Origin: DASZHJ01 sp963735465
GTDB lineage: Bacteria; Pseudomonadota; Alphaproteobacteria; ATCC43930; CGMCC-115725
DNA: 64,000 nt
NCBI GenBank assembly: GCA_963735465.1
Contig: CAVTLA010000001.1
Coordinates: 806,001 to 870,000 of the forward strand
Direction of reading: 5' to 3'
In this document: positions 8,159-16,447 of the stretch, piece by piece
Layout: every line of letters begins with the position of its first letter
Position numbering within the stretch: position 1 is the stretch's first letter
Notes under the pieces: model-generated
Told to the model about the DNA's origin: nothing
What the model saw: only the letters and a program-made list of their open reading frames with translations
Databases searched by the model: none
Made by a program: the position numbers and the translations under genes

Positions 8159-9130
8159 TCAATGGCGGTGGCAGGACGCCCAGTGGCCGGGCTGCAGCTC
8201 GCGCAGCGCCGGAGCCTCCACCCGGCACCGCTCCATCGCGTAAGGGCAGCGCGTGTGGAAATGGCATCCCGAGGGCGGATTGACCGGGCTCGGCACGTCG
8301 CCGGTGAGCACGACGCGCGTGTCGCGCTTGCCCCTGGGGTCGGGGATCGGCACCGCCGACAGCAGCGCCTCGGTGTAGGGATGCAACGGCTGGCTGAACA
8401 GCGAGCGCTTGTCCGCGAGCTCGACGATCCGGCCCAGATACATGACCGCCACCCGGTGGGCGATGTGCTGCACCACCGCCAGATCATGGGCGATGAAGAG
8501 ATAGGCGAGCCCGTATTCCTCCTGCACGTCCATCATCAGGTTGATCACCTGGGCCTGGATCGAGACATCGAGGGCGGAGACCGGCTCGTCGCCGACGATC
8601 AGCTTGGGCTGCACCGCCAGCGCCCGCGCGATGCCGATGCGCTGACGCTGCCCGCCGGAAAAGGCGTGGGGAAACTCCGCCATCTGATCCGGACGCAATC
8701 CCACGCGCCGGAACAGCGCCGCCACCCGCTCGAGCCTCTGGGATCCATGGGCGATGTCGTGCACCGCCAGAGGCTCGGCCACGATCTGTCCCGCCGACAT
8801 GCGGGGATTGAGGGAGGAGAACGGGTCCTGGAAGATCATCTGCATCTCCCGGCGCAGCGGCCTGAGCTCGCTCCGGCCGAGATGGGTGATGTCGCGGCCG
8901 TCGAGCTTGATCGTCCCGCTCGTGGGCTCCACCAGCTTCAGCACCGCCTTGCCCGCGGTAGATTTGCCGCACCCGCTTTCGCCCACCAGGCCCAGGGTCT
9001 CGCCGCGGTAGACGTCGAATGAGATGCCGTCGACCGCGTGCACCTTCGCCGCCACGCGCGACGTCAGGCCCTGGCGGATCGGGAAATACTTCCTGAGGTC
9101 GCGGACCTCCAGGATCGGCGTGACGCTCAT
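8159..9130 (-). CDS. Peptide/nickel-type ABC transporter ATP-binding protein (DppF/OppF-like)
   Basis: A 323-residue ATPase. Walker A is GESGCGKST, the Q loop is FQDPFSSLNPR, the signature FSGGQRQRIGIARAL, Walker B LIVGDEPVSALD and the switch IAHDLAV. The oligopeptide-family C-terminal extension with cysteines, CHFHTRCPYAMERC, is present. The start at 9130 overlaps the stop of the partner ATPase gene (ATGA), so the two form the usual DppD/DppF pair. They energise the permeases encoded divergently at 12016-13876. The open frame continues to 10243 only as a shadow of the partner gene. Confidence 0.92.
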   Translation of the reverse strand: MSVTPILEVRDLRKYFPIRQGLTSRVAAKVHAVDGISFDVYRGETLGLVGESGCGKSTAGKAVLKLVEPTSGTIKLDGRDITHLGRSELRPLRREMQMIFQDPFSSLNPRMSAGQIVAEPLAVHDIAHGSQRLERVAALFRRVGLRPDQMAEFPHAFSGGQRQRIGIARALAVQPKLIVGDEPVSALDVSIQAQVINLMMDVQEEYGLAYLFIAHDLAVVQHIAHRVAVMYLGRIVELADKRSLFSQPLHPYTEALLSAVPIPDPRGKRDTRVVLTGDVPSPVNPPSGCHFHTRCPYAMERCRVEAPALRELQPGHWASCHRH

Positions 9131-10194
9131 GGGGCGGCACGCGCCACGCGGTCGGAATGCCAGCAGGTCGCGAAATGGCCCGGCGACTTTTCCTCGAGCG
9201 GCGGATACTCCCGGCGGCAGATCTCGGTGGCGAAGGGGCATCTCGGCGAGAAGGCGCAGCCCGGCGGCAGCTTGCTCAGCGGCGGCACGGTGCCTTCGAT
9301 CTCGGAGAGCCGATGGCGACCGATATCCGCGGTGACCGACAGGTCGAGGCGCGGGATCGAGCGCAGCAGACCCTGGGTATAAGGATGGAGCGGGGTGGCG
9401 AAGAGCGCGTCCACCGGCGCTTCCTCGACCTTCCGGCCGGCGTACATGACCACGACGCGGTCGGCGTTCTCGGCGATGACGCCCATGTCGTGCGTGATCA
9501 GGACGATCGCGGTGCCGAGCCGTTCCTGCAGCTCCGTCATGAGAGTGAGGATCTGCGCCTGGATCGTCACGTCGAGGGCGGTCGTCGGCTCGTCCGCCAG
9601 CAACACCTTCGGGTTGCACGAGAGCGCCATCGCGATCATGACGCGCTGGCGCATGCCGCCGGACATCTGGTGCGGAAAGTCGCCGAGGCGCCGCTCGGCT
9701 TCGGAGATGCGGACCATGCGGAGCATCTCCACGGTCTTGTCGAGGGCGGCGCGATGACCGAGGCCCTGGTGCAGGGTGATCGCCTCGCTGATCTGGCGTC
9801 CGACGGTGACGACGGGATTGAGCGAGGTCATCGGCTCCTGGAAGATCATCGAGATGTCGTTGCCGCGGATCTTCCGCATCTCTGCCTCGCTGAGGGCGAG
9901 GAGATCGCGTCCCTCCAGGCGGATCGCACCGCCCACGATCCGGCCGGGCGGATCCGGCACCAGCCGCAGGATCGAGAGCGCGGTCATGCTTTTCCCGCAG
10001 CCGGATTCGCCGACGACACCCAGCGTCTCGCCCGGTTTGAGCGTGCAGGAGAAGCCATCGACCGCGCGCACGGTGCCGTCGCGCAGCAGGAAGTGCGTTT
10101 GCAGGTCGACAATTTCCAGCACGGGCCGCGCGGTATCGATGCCGCTTTCCTGTTTCGCGCGAACGGTCGGCGGCGCTGCAGATATCGCGGTCAT
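9127..10194 (-). CDS. Peptide/nickel-type ABC transporter ATP-binding protein (DppD/OppD-like)
   Basis: A 355-residue ATPase. Walker A is GESGCGKSM, the Q loop FQEPMTSLNP, the signature MSGGMRQRVMIAMAL, Walker B LLADEPTTALD and the switch ITHDMGV. The C-terminal motif CAFSPRCPFATEIC is typical of Opp/Dpp ATPases. First gene of the minus-strand operon that continues with dppF-like, tautomerase, LLM and ABM genes. It is transcribed away from the binding protein gene across a 244-bp region that must hold both promoters. The residues before about 24 look like an unconserved leader. Confidence 0.92.
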   Translation of the reverse strand: MTAISAAPPTVRAKQESGIDTARPVLEIVDLQTHFLLRDGTVRAVDGFSCTLKPGETLGVVGESGCGKSMTALSILRLVPDPPGRIVGGAIRLEGRDLLALSEAEMRKIRGNDISMIFQEPMTSLNPVVTVGRQISEAITLHQGLGHRAALDKTVEMLRMVRISEAERRLGDFPHQMSGGMRQRVMIAMALSCNPKVLLADEPTTALDVTIQAQILTLMTELQERLGTAIVLITHDMGVIAENADRVVVMYAGRKVEEAPVDALFATPLHPYTQGLLRSIPRLDLSVTADIGRHRLSEIEGTVPPLSKLPPGCAFSPRCPFATEICRREYPPLEEKSPGHFATCWHSDRVARAAP

Positions 10195-10438
10195 CCCGTG
10201 ACGACCGTAACATCGTCATCGACCGAAGGTCCATCGGAAGCAACGCTTGCCGCCGATCTCATGCGATGCCGAAAGCGCGGCTTGGGCAAGCTCCGTCGGG
10301 AAAACTATCATTGAAGCAGCGGACCCCACGACCTACGCTGCAGGAGAGGGCATGGCGGATCGCCGGACTGCCGAGACAAGAACACAAGCGGGCATTCGTC
10401 TCGGCATCCCCTAAGTGATCTGCAGGGAGGCGAAGACT

Positions 10439-11995
10439 ATGCTTACGAGAAGAAGGTTGCTGCGCGCCGCGGCGGTCGGCGCCGCCGGCGGGTTGCTGGT
10501 GCCGCGCGCCGGCTTTGCCCAGGGCGCGCCCGCGGCGATCAAGCGCGGCGGCACGCTCAGGATCGCCATCTTCGCCGACCCGCTGTCCTTCGATCCCCAC
10601 ATCACCGGCAATCTGCAGGGCCGTGCCGCCACGCGGGCGATCCATGACACGCTGTTCCGAGTGGACGCCCAGGGGCGCGTGGCGCCGGGCCTCGTTGAAT
10701 CCTGGGAACAGCCGGACGACAAGACCTTCGTCCTGAAGCTGCGCGCCAACCTGAAGTTCCACGACGGCACGGCGCTCGATGCGGCGGCGGTCAAATACAA
10801 CATCGACCGTATCCGCGATCCCAAGGTCGCCGCCAGCGGCGGCATCCGGCAGGGCGAGATCACGACACTCGACACGGTCGAGGTCGTCGATGCCGGCACC
10901 GTCAAGCTGACGCTCAAATCGCCCTTCGCGGCATTCCTGTTTCCATTCACCGACGTCACTGGCTGCATCGGCTCGCCAGCGGTGTTCGAGAAGTATGGCG
11001 TCGACTACGGCCTGCACGCATCCGGTGCTGGGCCCTTCAAGCTGGTGGAATACGCCAAGGACAACAGCACGGTGCTGGAGCGGAACCCGGACTACTGGGA
11101 CAGCGGGAAGCCGTATCTCGATCGTGTCGTCTTGCGGCCGATCCCGATTGACAGCACGCGGCTGGCGGAGCTGCGCTCCGGCGGCGTCGATATCGCCGAG
11201 GCGCTGCCGCTCCAGGACATCTCCCGCCTGCGCGAGGCGAAGGAAATCGTGGTCTCCGAGAAGGTGGGATACCGCTGGGAATATTTCGGCTTCAATCTGG
11301 CCGACGCCTATCCCGGCCATGCCAAGAAATTCCGCCAGGCCTTCCAGTGGGCGATCGACCGCGAGGCGCTGCATCAGGTGGCGTATTTCGGCACCGGGTC
11401 CATCGGCTATGACGGCATCATGCCCGGCAGCCCGTTCCACGATCCCAACTACAAGCCATTCACCCGCGACATGGACAAGGCGAAGCGGCTCATCGATGAA
11501 TCCGGCCTCTCGCAGCCCATCGTCCTGCAGGCGCCGCTGCAGCCCGATCCCGTGAAGCAGCGCGCGGGCCAGGTGTTTCAGGCGAATGCCGCCGAGCTCG
11601 GCGTCAAGGTGGAGATCGAGCAGGTGGATTCAGCCGGCTATCGCAGCGCGCTCAATACGGGCAAGCTGCCGGTGGATCTCTTCGGCTGGTGGGGCTACCG
11701 TCCGGATCCCGACCAGTATCTCGGCATCCTCCTGCAATCCACCGGCTCCTACGCCAAGTACAATTCCTATGCGAATCCCAAGATGGACGAGCTGATCATG
11801 GCAGAGCGGGGTGCGCGCTCGGAGGCGGATCGGCGGACGGCGTTCCGGCGGATCTCCGATCTCATGAACGACGATGCCGCCTATGTGCCTTGGCACTACG
11901 GCTCCGACTTCAAGGGGCTCACGCCGAAGGTGAGGGGATTCGTGCATAGCCAGGATGCGATCATCGCGTTTCAGGACATTTACCTGGAGGGCTGA
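10439..11995 (+). CDS. Extracellular solute-binding protein, family 5 (peptide/nickel type)
   Basis: A 518-residue periplasmic binding protein. The start at 10439 is preferred over in-frame 10415 because GGGAGG sits just upstream and the product then opens with MLTRRRLLRAAA, a Tat-like signal leading to GFAQG. Family 5 marks are GGTLRIAIFADPLSFDPH, LVESWEQPDDKTFVLKLR, LKFHDGT and FRQAFQWAIDREAL. It heads a plus-strand operon with the two permeases (20-nt gap). The ligand could be a peptide, an opine, a glycoside or another polar compound. The catabolic neighbours suggest a non-peptide nutrient. Confidence 0.92.
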   Translation: MLTRRRLLRAAAVGAAGGLLVPRAGFAQGAPAAIKRGGTLRIAIFADPLSFDPHITGNLQGRAATRAIHDTLFRVDAQGRVAPGLVESWEQPDDKTFVLKLRANLKFHDGTALDAAAVKYNIDRIRDPKVAASGGIRQGEITTLDTVEVVDAGTVKLTLKSPFAAFLFPFTDVTGCIGSPAVFEKYGVDYGLHASGAGPFKLVEYAKDNSTVLERNPDYWDSGKPYLDRVVLRPIPIDSTRLAELRSGGVDIAEALPLQDISRLREAKEIVVSEKVGYRWEYFGFNLADAYPGHAKKFRQAFQWAIDREALHQVAYFGTGSIGYDGIMPGSPFHDPNYKPFTRDMDKAKRLIDESGLSQPIVLQAPLQPDPVKQRAGQVFQANAAELGVKVEIEQVDSAGYRSALNTGKLPVDLFGWWGYRPDPDQYLGILLQSTGSYAKYNSYANPKMDELIMAERGARSEADRRTAFRRISDLMNDDAAYVPWHYGSDFKGLTPKVRGFVHSQDAIIAFQDIYLEG

Positions 11996-12015
11996 CGCAT
12001 CTCCCTGCGGCACTG

Positions 12016-12969
12016 ATGGCGAGATACATCCTCCATCGCCTGCTGGCGGCGATCCCGGTCCTGCTGCTGACCAGCATCATCGTGTTCCTGCTGATGCGCA
12101 TGCTGCCCGGCGATCCCGTGCTGATGATCATCGGCCAGGCGCAGACGGACGTGAGCGCCGAGGTGACCGAGCGCATGCGGCAGGAATACGGTCTCAACCA
12201 GCCGCTCTACATGCAATACCTGGCCTGGCTCTGGAAGCTGCTGTCGGGGGATCTCGGCCGCTCCATCATCAGCCGGCAGCCCGCCCTCGACATCCTGCTG
12301 CCGCGCATCCTGCCGACGGCGCAGATCAGCATCACCGCCTGGATCCTGGCGATGCTGATCAGCCTGCCCGTCGGCATCATCAGCGCGGCGGAGCAGGGCT
12401 CCTGGAAGGACTGGCTCGGCACCATCGGCTCCCTGGTGGGGGCGGCGATGCCGTACTTCCTCACCGGCGGCGTGCTGATCTATTTCGTGGCGCTCCGCTG
12501 GCACTGGCTGCCCGCCTCGGGCTACGTCTCGCCCTTCGTCGATCCCGTGCGCAGCGTCCAAAGCACGATATTGCCGGCGCTGACGCTCACGCTGTGGCTC
12601 GCCGCCACCATCACCCGGCAGACCCGTGCCAGCTTCATCGACGTGCTGCAGCACGCCTATATCCGGACCGCCCGCGCCAAGGGCTTGAGCGAGACCAAGG
12701 TGATCGTCTGGCACGCCCTCAAGAACGCCATGCTGCCGGTGGTGACGGTGCTGGGCATCCAGCTGGGATCGCTGTTCAGCGGCGCCGTCATCACCGAGAC
12801 GATCTTCGCCGTTCCCGGCGTCGGGCGCCTGATGGTGGACGGCATCCTCAGCCGCGATTACCCGATGGTGCAGGCGGTGGTGCTGTTCCTGACCCTGGTC
12901 GTGGTGCTGGCCAATCTCCTGGTCGACATCACCTATGGGATCCTCGATCCCCGCAGCCGGCGGGCCTGA
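12016..12969 (+). CDS. ABC transporter permease, DppB-like
   Basis: A 317-residue inner-membrane protein with about six hydrophobic segments. It begins with the DppB-type YILHRLLAAIPVLLLTSIIV helix and has MLPGDPV just after it. The cytoplasmic ATPase-contact loop is YIRTARAKGLSETKVIVWHA. It ends with LVDITYGILDPRSR, as is typical for DppB. Second gene of the dpp-type operon; pairs with the DppC-like protein that follows. Confidence 0.92.
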   Translation: MARYILHRLLAAIPVLLLTSIIVFLLMRMLPGDPVLMIIGQAQTDVSAEVTERMRQEYGLNQPLYMQYLAWLWKLLSGDLGRSIISRQPALDILLPRILPTAQISITAWILAMLISLPVGIISAAEQGSWKDWLGTIGSLVGAAMPYFLTGGVLIYFVALRWHWLPASGYVSPFVDPVRSVQSTILPALTLTLWLAATITRQTRASFIDVLQHAYIRTARAKGLSETKVIVWHALKNAMLPVVTVLGIQLGSLFSGAVITETIFAVPGVGRLMVDGILSRDYPMVQAVVLFLTLVVVLANLLVDITYGILDPRSRRA

Positions 12970-12976
12970 GGCGCTC

Positions 12977-13876
12977 ATGTATCCCAGCGCCGCCGAAAAG
13001 ACCCTGCCGCGCTCCATCAAGCAGCCCCTGCACACGCGGCTGGGCAAGACCCTGCGTCACCTCGTTCGACATCGGCTCGCCATGGTCGGGCTGGCCCTCG
13101 TGGTCGCCCAGGTCCTCCTGGCGCTCCTCGCGCCGTTGCTCGCGCCTTACGCGCCGAGCGCCATCGACTATCGCGCCATGCTGCACGGGCCCACCACCGT
13201 GCATCTCCTGGGCACGGACGATCTCGGCCGCGATATCGTGAGCCGCCTCATCTACGGCGCCCGCGTTTCCATGGGCGTGAGCGTCGGCGCGGTCTTCGTC
13301 GCGATCGCCGCCGGCGTGCCCCTGGGGCTGGTCACGGGCTATGTCGGCGGCGTCCTCGACGAGGCGCTGATGCGGCTCCTCGACAGCGTGATGGCGCTGC
13401 CGGCCCTGGTGCTGGCGCTCACCATCGCGACGGTGCTGGGGCACGGGCTCTTCAACGGCATGATCGCCATCGCCGTGGTGCTGGTGCCGATCTTCACCCG
13501 CATCGTGCGCGGGCAGGTGCTCTCGGTGAAGCACAACGACTATGTGCAGGCGGCCCATGCCGTGGGCGTGCCGATCCACCTCGTCCTCTTTCGCCACATC
13601 CTGCCCAACGTGATCAATCCCGTGATCGTGCAGGGCGCGCTGGCGATCGGCTTTGCCATCATCATCGAATCCAGCTTGAGCTTCATCGGCCTCGGCGCCC
13701 AGCCGCCGACGCCGACCTGGGGCTCGATGGTGCAGATCGGCTTTCAGTACCTGGAGACCGCGCCCTGGTTCGTGCTGGCGCCGGCAACGATGATCTTCCT
13801 GGCGGTCCTCGGCTTCAACATGCTGGGCGACGGGCTGCGCGACCTCCTCGACCCGATGTCGCGCTCCCGGCGCTAG
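12977..13876 (+). CDS. ABC transporter permease, DppC-like
   Basis: A 299-residue permease with an N-terminal helix (LAMVGLALVVAQVLLALLAP) and then LLGTDDLGRDIVSRLIYGAR, the DppC hallmark. The ATPase-contact EAA loop is QAAHAVGVPIHLVLFRHILP. The frame is also open from ATG 12935 inside dppB, but the ATG at 12977 lies just past the dppB stop with GAGG upstream and is preferred. The stop overlaps the stop of the convergent LysR gene in the tetranucleotide CTAG, so the two transcripts must overlap. Confidence 0.9.
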   Translation: MYPSAAEKTLPRSIKQPLHTRLGKTLRHLVRHRLAMVGLALVVAQVLLALLAPLLAPYAPSAIDYRAMLHGPTTVHLLGTDDLGRDIVSRLIYGARVSMGVSVGAVFVAIAAGVPLGLVTGYVGGVLDEALMRLLDSVMALPALVLALTIATVLGHGLFNGMIAIAVVLVPIFTRIVRGQVLSVKHNDYVQAAHAVGVPIHLVLFRHILPNVINPVIVQGALAIGFAIIIESSLSFIGLGAQPPTPTWGSMVQIGFQYLETAPWFVLAPATMIFLAVLGFNMLGDGLRDLLDPMSRSRR

Positions 13877-14850
13877 GCCTTGGCCTTTTTCAGCGGGCGC
13901 GCCGGCGCCGGTACCCCTCCGGCCGTGCTCGTCAGCTCGAACTGCTCCAGGACCCAGGCGCGGAAGGCCTGCACCTCGTCGCCGGTGTTGCGGTCGGACG
14001 TGACGAGGTAGAAGCCCTTGGGCGTGCGCACGGTGGCGTCGAGGGGGCGCACCAGCTTTCCCTTCTCCAGGAGGTCGTCGGTCAGCAGCGCCCAGCCCAG
14101 AGCGATGCCCTGTCCTTCCGAGGCCGCCTGCATCAGCAGCGGATGGCTGTTGATCCGGAGGTTGCGGCGACCGTCGTATCCCTTGACGTCTTGGTCGGCG
14201 AACCAGATCGGCCAATCCATCAGGCCGGGCCGGTCGTCGTCGATGGAGAGCAGAGTCTCGTGCAGGAGCTGCTCGACGCGGGTCAGGCGCGGCCGCCGGC
14301 GCAGATACTCGGGGCTGCACACGGGAAAGACCTCGCCCTCGCGGATGAGGGTGGTGCGGAACCCCGGCCAGTGGCCGAGCCCATAGGCGATGCCGACATC
14401 GACCTGGTCGGCGATGGTGTCGAAGCCGCGATCGGACGCCACCACGTGCACGTCGATCTCGGGATGCAGCGCCCGGAACCGCGGCAGACGCGGCACCAGC
14501 CAGAACGTCGCCACGGCGAAGGTGGCGCCGATCTCGATCCGCGTTGTGCGTTTGGCGGCGCGCAGCTCCGCGGTGGTTTCGGCCACCTGCTCGAAGGAGG
14601 TCATGACCGAGCGATGCAGCCGGGCGCCGTCCCGCGTCAGCTCCAGCCCCCGGTGCAGCCGGTTGAAGAGAACGAGGCCAAGCTCGCGCTCGAGCGCGCG
14701 CACCTGCTGGCTCACCGCCGCTTGGGTCACATCAAGCTCGCGCGCCGCGAGGGTGAAGCTGCGGCAGCGGGCGGCCGCCTCGAACATCAGCAGCGACGAC
14801 AGCCGGGGGAGGCGTTTCAGGAAGCCGGTCATCGGCTCGCGCGTCACCAT
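13873..14850 (-). CDS. LysR family transcriptional regulator (GcvA-like)
   Basis: About 325 residues. The N-terminal winged helix has LLMFEAAARCRSFTLAAREL and VTQAAVSQQVRALERELG, followed by LFNRLHRGLELTRDGARL. A LysR substrate domain follows. The Trp-rich central part and SDRGFDTIADQVDVGIAYGLG resemble GcvA/AmpR-type regulators. Start uncertain: ATG 14850 and ATG 14832 both give a sensible protein, and neither has a good SD. It is convergent with the Dpp permease operon, so it might control that transporter, or the LLM gene divergently across 14851-15157. Confidence 0.88.
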   Translation of the reverse strand: MVTREPMTGFLKRLPRLSSLLMFEAAARCRSFTLAARELDVTQAAVSQQVRALERELGLVLFNRLHRGLELTRDGARLHRSVMTSFEQVAETTAELRAAKRTTRIEIGATFAVATFWLVPRLPRFRALHPEIDVHVVASDRGFDTIADQVDVGIAYGLGHWPGFRTTLIREGEVFPVCSPEYLRRRPRLTRVEQLLHETLLSIDDDRPGLMDWPIWFADQDVKGYDGRRNLRINSHPLLMQAASEGQGIALGWALLTDDLLEKGKLVRPLDATVRTPKGFYLVTSDRNTGDEVQAFRAWVLEQFELTSTAGGVPAPARPLKKAKA

Positions 14851-15157
14851 GGAGGAGGGGCGGGGCCCACAAACTCGCCTGAAAAACTGTATATTTCGCG
14901 GCGGACCGAGTCCAGGCGGTGGGGCTTTTCGTACGAAGCCCTTCCTGGCCATCGACCCCGAGCAAATCTTTCATTGCAGCATCGGGCGGGCAGGGATTGA
15001 CTGGCTAGGCAGGGTGCGTCCTTCGACGCGCTTCGCTTGCTCAGGATGAGGAGATTTTCTTTCCGCCATCCTCGATGTCCCTCATCCTGAGCAAGCGACC
15101 GTAGGGAGCGCGTCGAAGGACGCACGGGCCCTCCTGCCGTCCTGAAGGAGAAGATGC
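14851..15157. other. Intergenic region of 307 bp between divergent lysR and FGD-like genes
   Basis: Carries an A/T-rich stretch near 14882-14897 that could be the lysR promoter, a near-palindrome centred on TTCGTACGAA at about 14922-14941, and the long palindromic repeat at 15015-15124 listed separately. The SD of the next gene, AAGGAG, is at 15145-15150. No gene seen. Confidence 0.5.
15015..15124. repeat. Dispersed palindromic repeat, copy 1
   Basis: Left arm 15015-15051 begins TGCGTCCTTCGACGCGC and ends GCTCAGGATGAGG. Right arm 15080-15124 is its inverse complement apart from an extra 8-nt block (CCTACGGT-like) that the left arm lacks. The 28-nt loop is unique. A second copy with the same two arms, the same asymmetry and a different loop lies at 50004-50112. 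Comparable palindromes recur through intergenic regions of many alphaproteobacteria. As RNA it would form one long hairpin. Confidence 0.9.
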
Positions 15158-16162
15158 GTGCTGCGACTGGGATATAAGGCGTCGGCCGAGCAGTTCGGGC
15201 CGCGCGAGCTTTTGGACTTCGCCTGCCTTGCCGAAAAGCTGGGATTCGAGTCCGTCTTCATCAGCGATCACTTCCAGCCCTGGCGCCACACCGGCGGTCA
15301 TGCGCCTTCGGCGCTGGCGTGGCTGGGGGCGCTTGGCGCCAGCACCTCTGATATCGTCATGGGCACCAGCGTGCTGACGCCGACCTTCCGGTATCACCCG
15401 TCCATGGTGGCCCAGGTCTTCGGCACCTTGGGCACGCTGTTTCCAGGTCGCGTCATCCTCGGCGTCGGCTCCGGCGAATCCCTGAACGAGACCCCGTCGA
15501 CGGCGATGCAGTGGCCGGAGATGAAGGAGCGTTTCGCGCGGCTGCGGGAGGCGGTGGCGCTGATCCGAAAGCTCTGGACCGAGGACCGTCTGACCTTCGA
15601 GGGCGAGTACTACCGCACCAAGGACGCGACGATCTATGACCGGCCGGAGAAGATGGTTCCCATCTATATCGCTGCCGCCGGTCCCATGGTGGCGAAATAC
15701 ACCGGCCGCGTCGCCGACGGCTTCATCTGCACCAGCGGCAAGTCGCGGAGCCTCTACACGGAGACCCTGCTGCCGAACGTCGAGGCCGGACTGGAGGCCG
15801 CCAAGCGCCCGAAGGACGGGATCGACCGGATGATCGAGATGAAAGTCTCCTTCGACACCGATCTGCAGCGCGCCAGGGAAGATACGCGGTATTGGGCGGC
15901 GCTCGCGCTCTCGCCGGAGGAAAAGACCGGGGTCGAGGATCCCGTGCAGATGGAGAAGCTGGCCGACGCCCTGCCGGTGGAGCGCGCCGCCAGCCGCTGG
16001 ATCGTCTCCACCGACGCCGACGAGCACGTGGAGAAGATCGGCGAATACGTCGCCATGGGCTTCCGCCACCTGGTGTTCCACGCGCCGGGACCGGACCAGG
16101 CGCGGTTTCTCAAGCTCTACGCCGAGCACGTCCTGCCGAGGCTGCGCGCGCGCTTCGGCTGA
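15158..16162 (+). CDS. fgd: F420-dependent glucose-6-phosphate dehydrogenase-like LLM oxidoreductase
   Basis: A 334-residue luciferase-like TIM barrel. It starts at GTG 15158, with SD AAGGAG 7 nt upstream. The match to actinobacterial Fgd, as I remember it, is unusually close and runs end to end: LGYKASAEQF, SDHFQPWRH, GTSVLTPTFRY, GVGSGE and FICTSGK. Residues equal to the catalytic His40, Trp44 and Glu109 of the mycobacterial enzyme are present as His38, Trp42 and Glu107, and the phosphate-site Lys in FICTSGK and in QMEK are kept. Predicted reaction: glucose 6-phosphate + F420 to 6-phosphogluconolactone + F420H2. Related F420 sugar-phosphate or hydroxyl dehydrogenases are possible. No F420 biosynthesis gene is in view. 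Confidence 0.82.
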   Translation: MLRLGYKASAEQFGPRELLDFACLAEKLGFESVFISDHFQPWRHTGGHAPSALAWLGALGASTSDIVMGTSVLTPTFRYHPSMVAQVFGTLGTLFPGRVILGVGSGESLNETPSTAMQWPEMKERFARLREAVALIRKLWTEDRLTFEGEYYRTKDATIYDRPEKMVPIYIAAAGPMVAKYTGRVADGFICTSGKSRSLYTETLLPNVEAGLEAAKRPKDGIDRMIEMKVSFDTDLQRAREDTRYWAALALSPEEKTGVEDPVQMEKLADALPVERAASRWIVSTDADEHVEKIGEYVAMGFRHLVFHAPGPDQARFLKLYAEHVLPRLRARFG

Positions 16163-16284
16163 GGCCTTCGGCCGACGGCGAACTCCTTTCGCGACTGACG
16201 ATCGCGCTTCCGATCCATTGGGACGAGGCCGTTCTCCCTGACGGCGCCGTGCAGCCAGTCCGCGCGCCGAAAAATCCGGTTGCG

Positions 16285-16310
16285 ATGTTTAGTTAATTGG
16301 GATTTACTAA
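16285..16310. promoter_or_regulatory. Inverted repeat upstream of the C3-uptake operon, candidate operator
   Basis: Arms GTTTAGTTAA (16285-16294) and TTTACTAAAC (16301-16310) match at 9 of 10 positions around a 6-nt spacer. It sits in an A/T-rich patch of an otherwise GC-rich 285-bp intergenic region, about 140 nt before the binding protein start. It is a plausible regulator site for the operon 16448-26511. The regulator is unknown. Confidence 0.5.
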
Positions 16311-16447
16311 ACTGAACAATCGATGCCTCGCCCGTTGCCGAATGGCAGAAGCGGGTCATGAGCGGCCGTGCTCGACACGGCCAGGGTTGGCCAGAACGAC
16401 GTGTTGCGCTCCGGCCGACCGGAAAAAGCAACCGAGGGAGAGAACGC

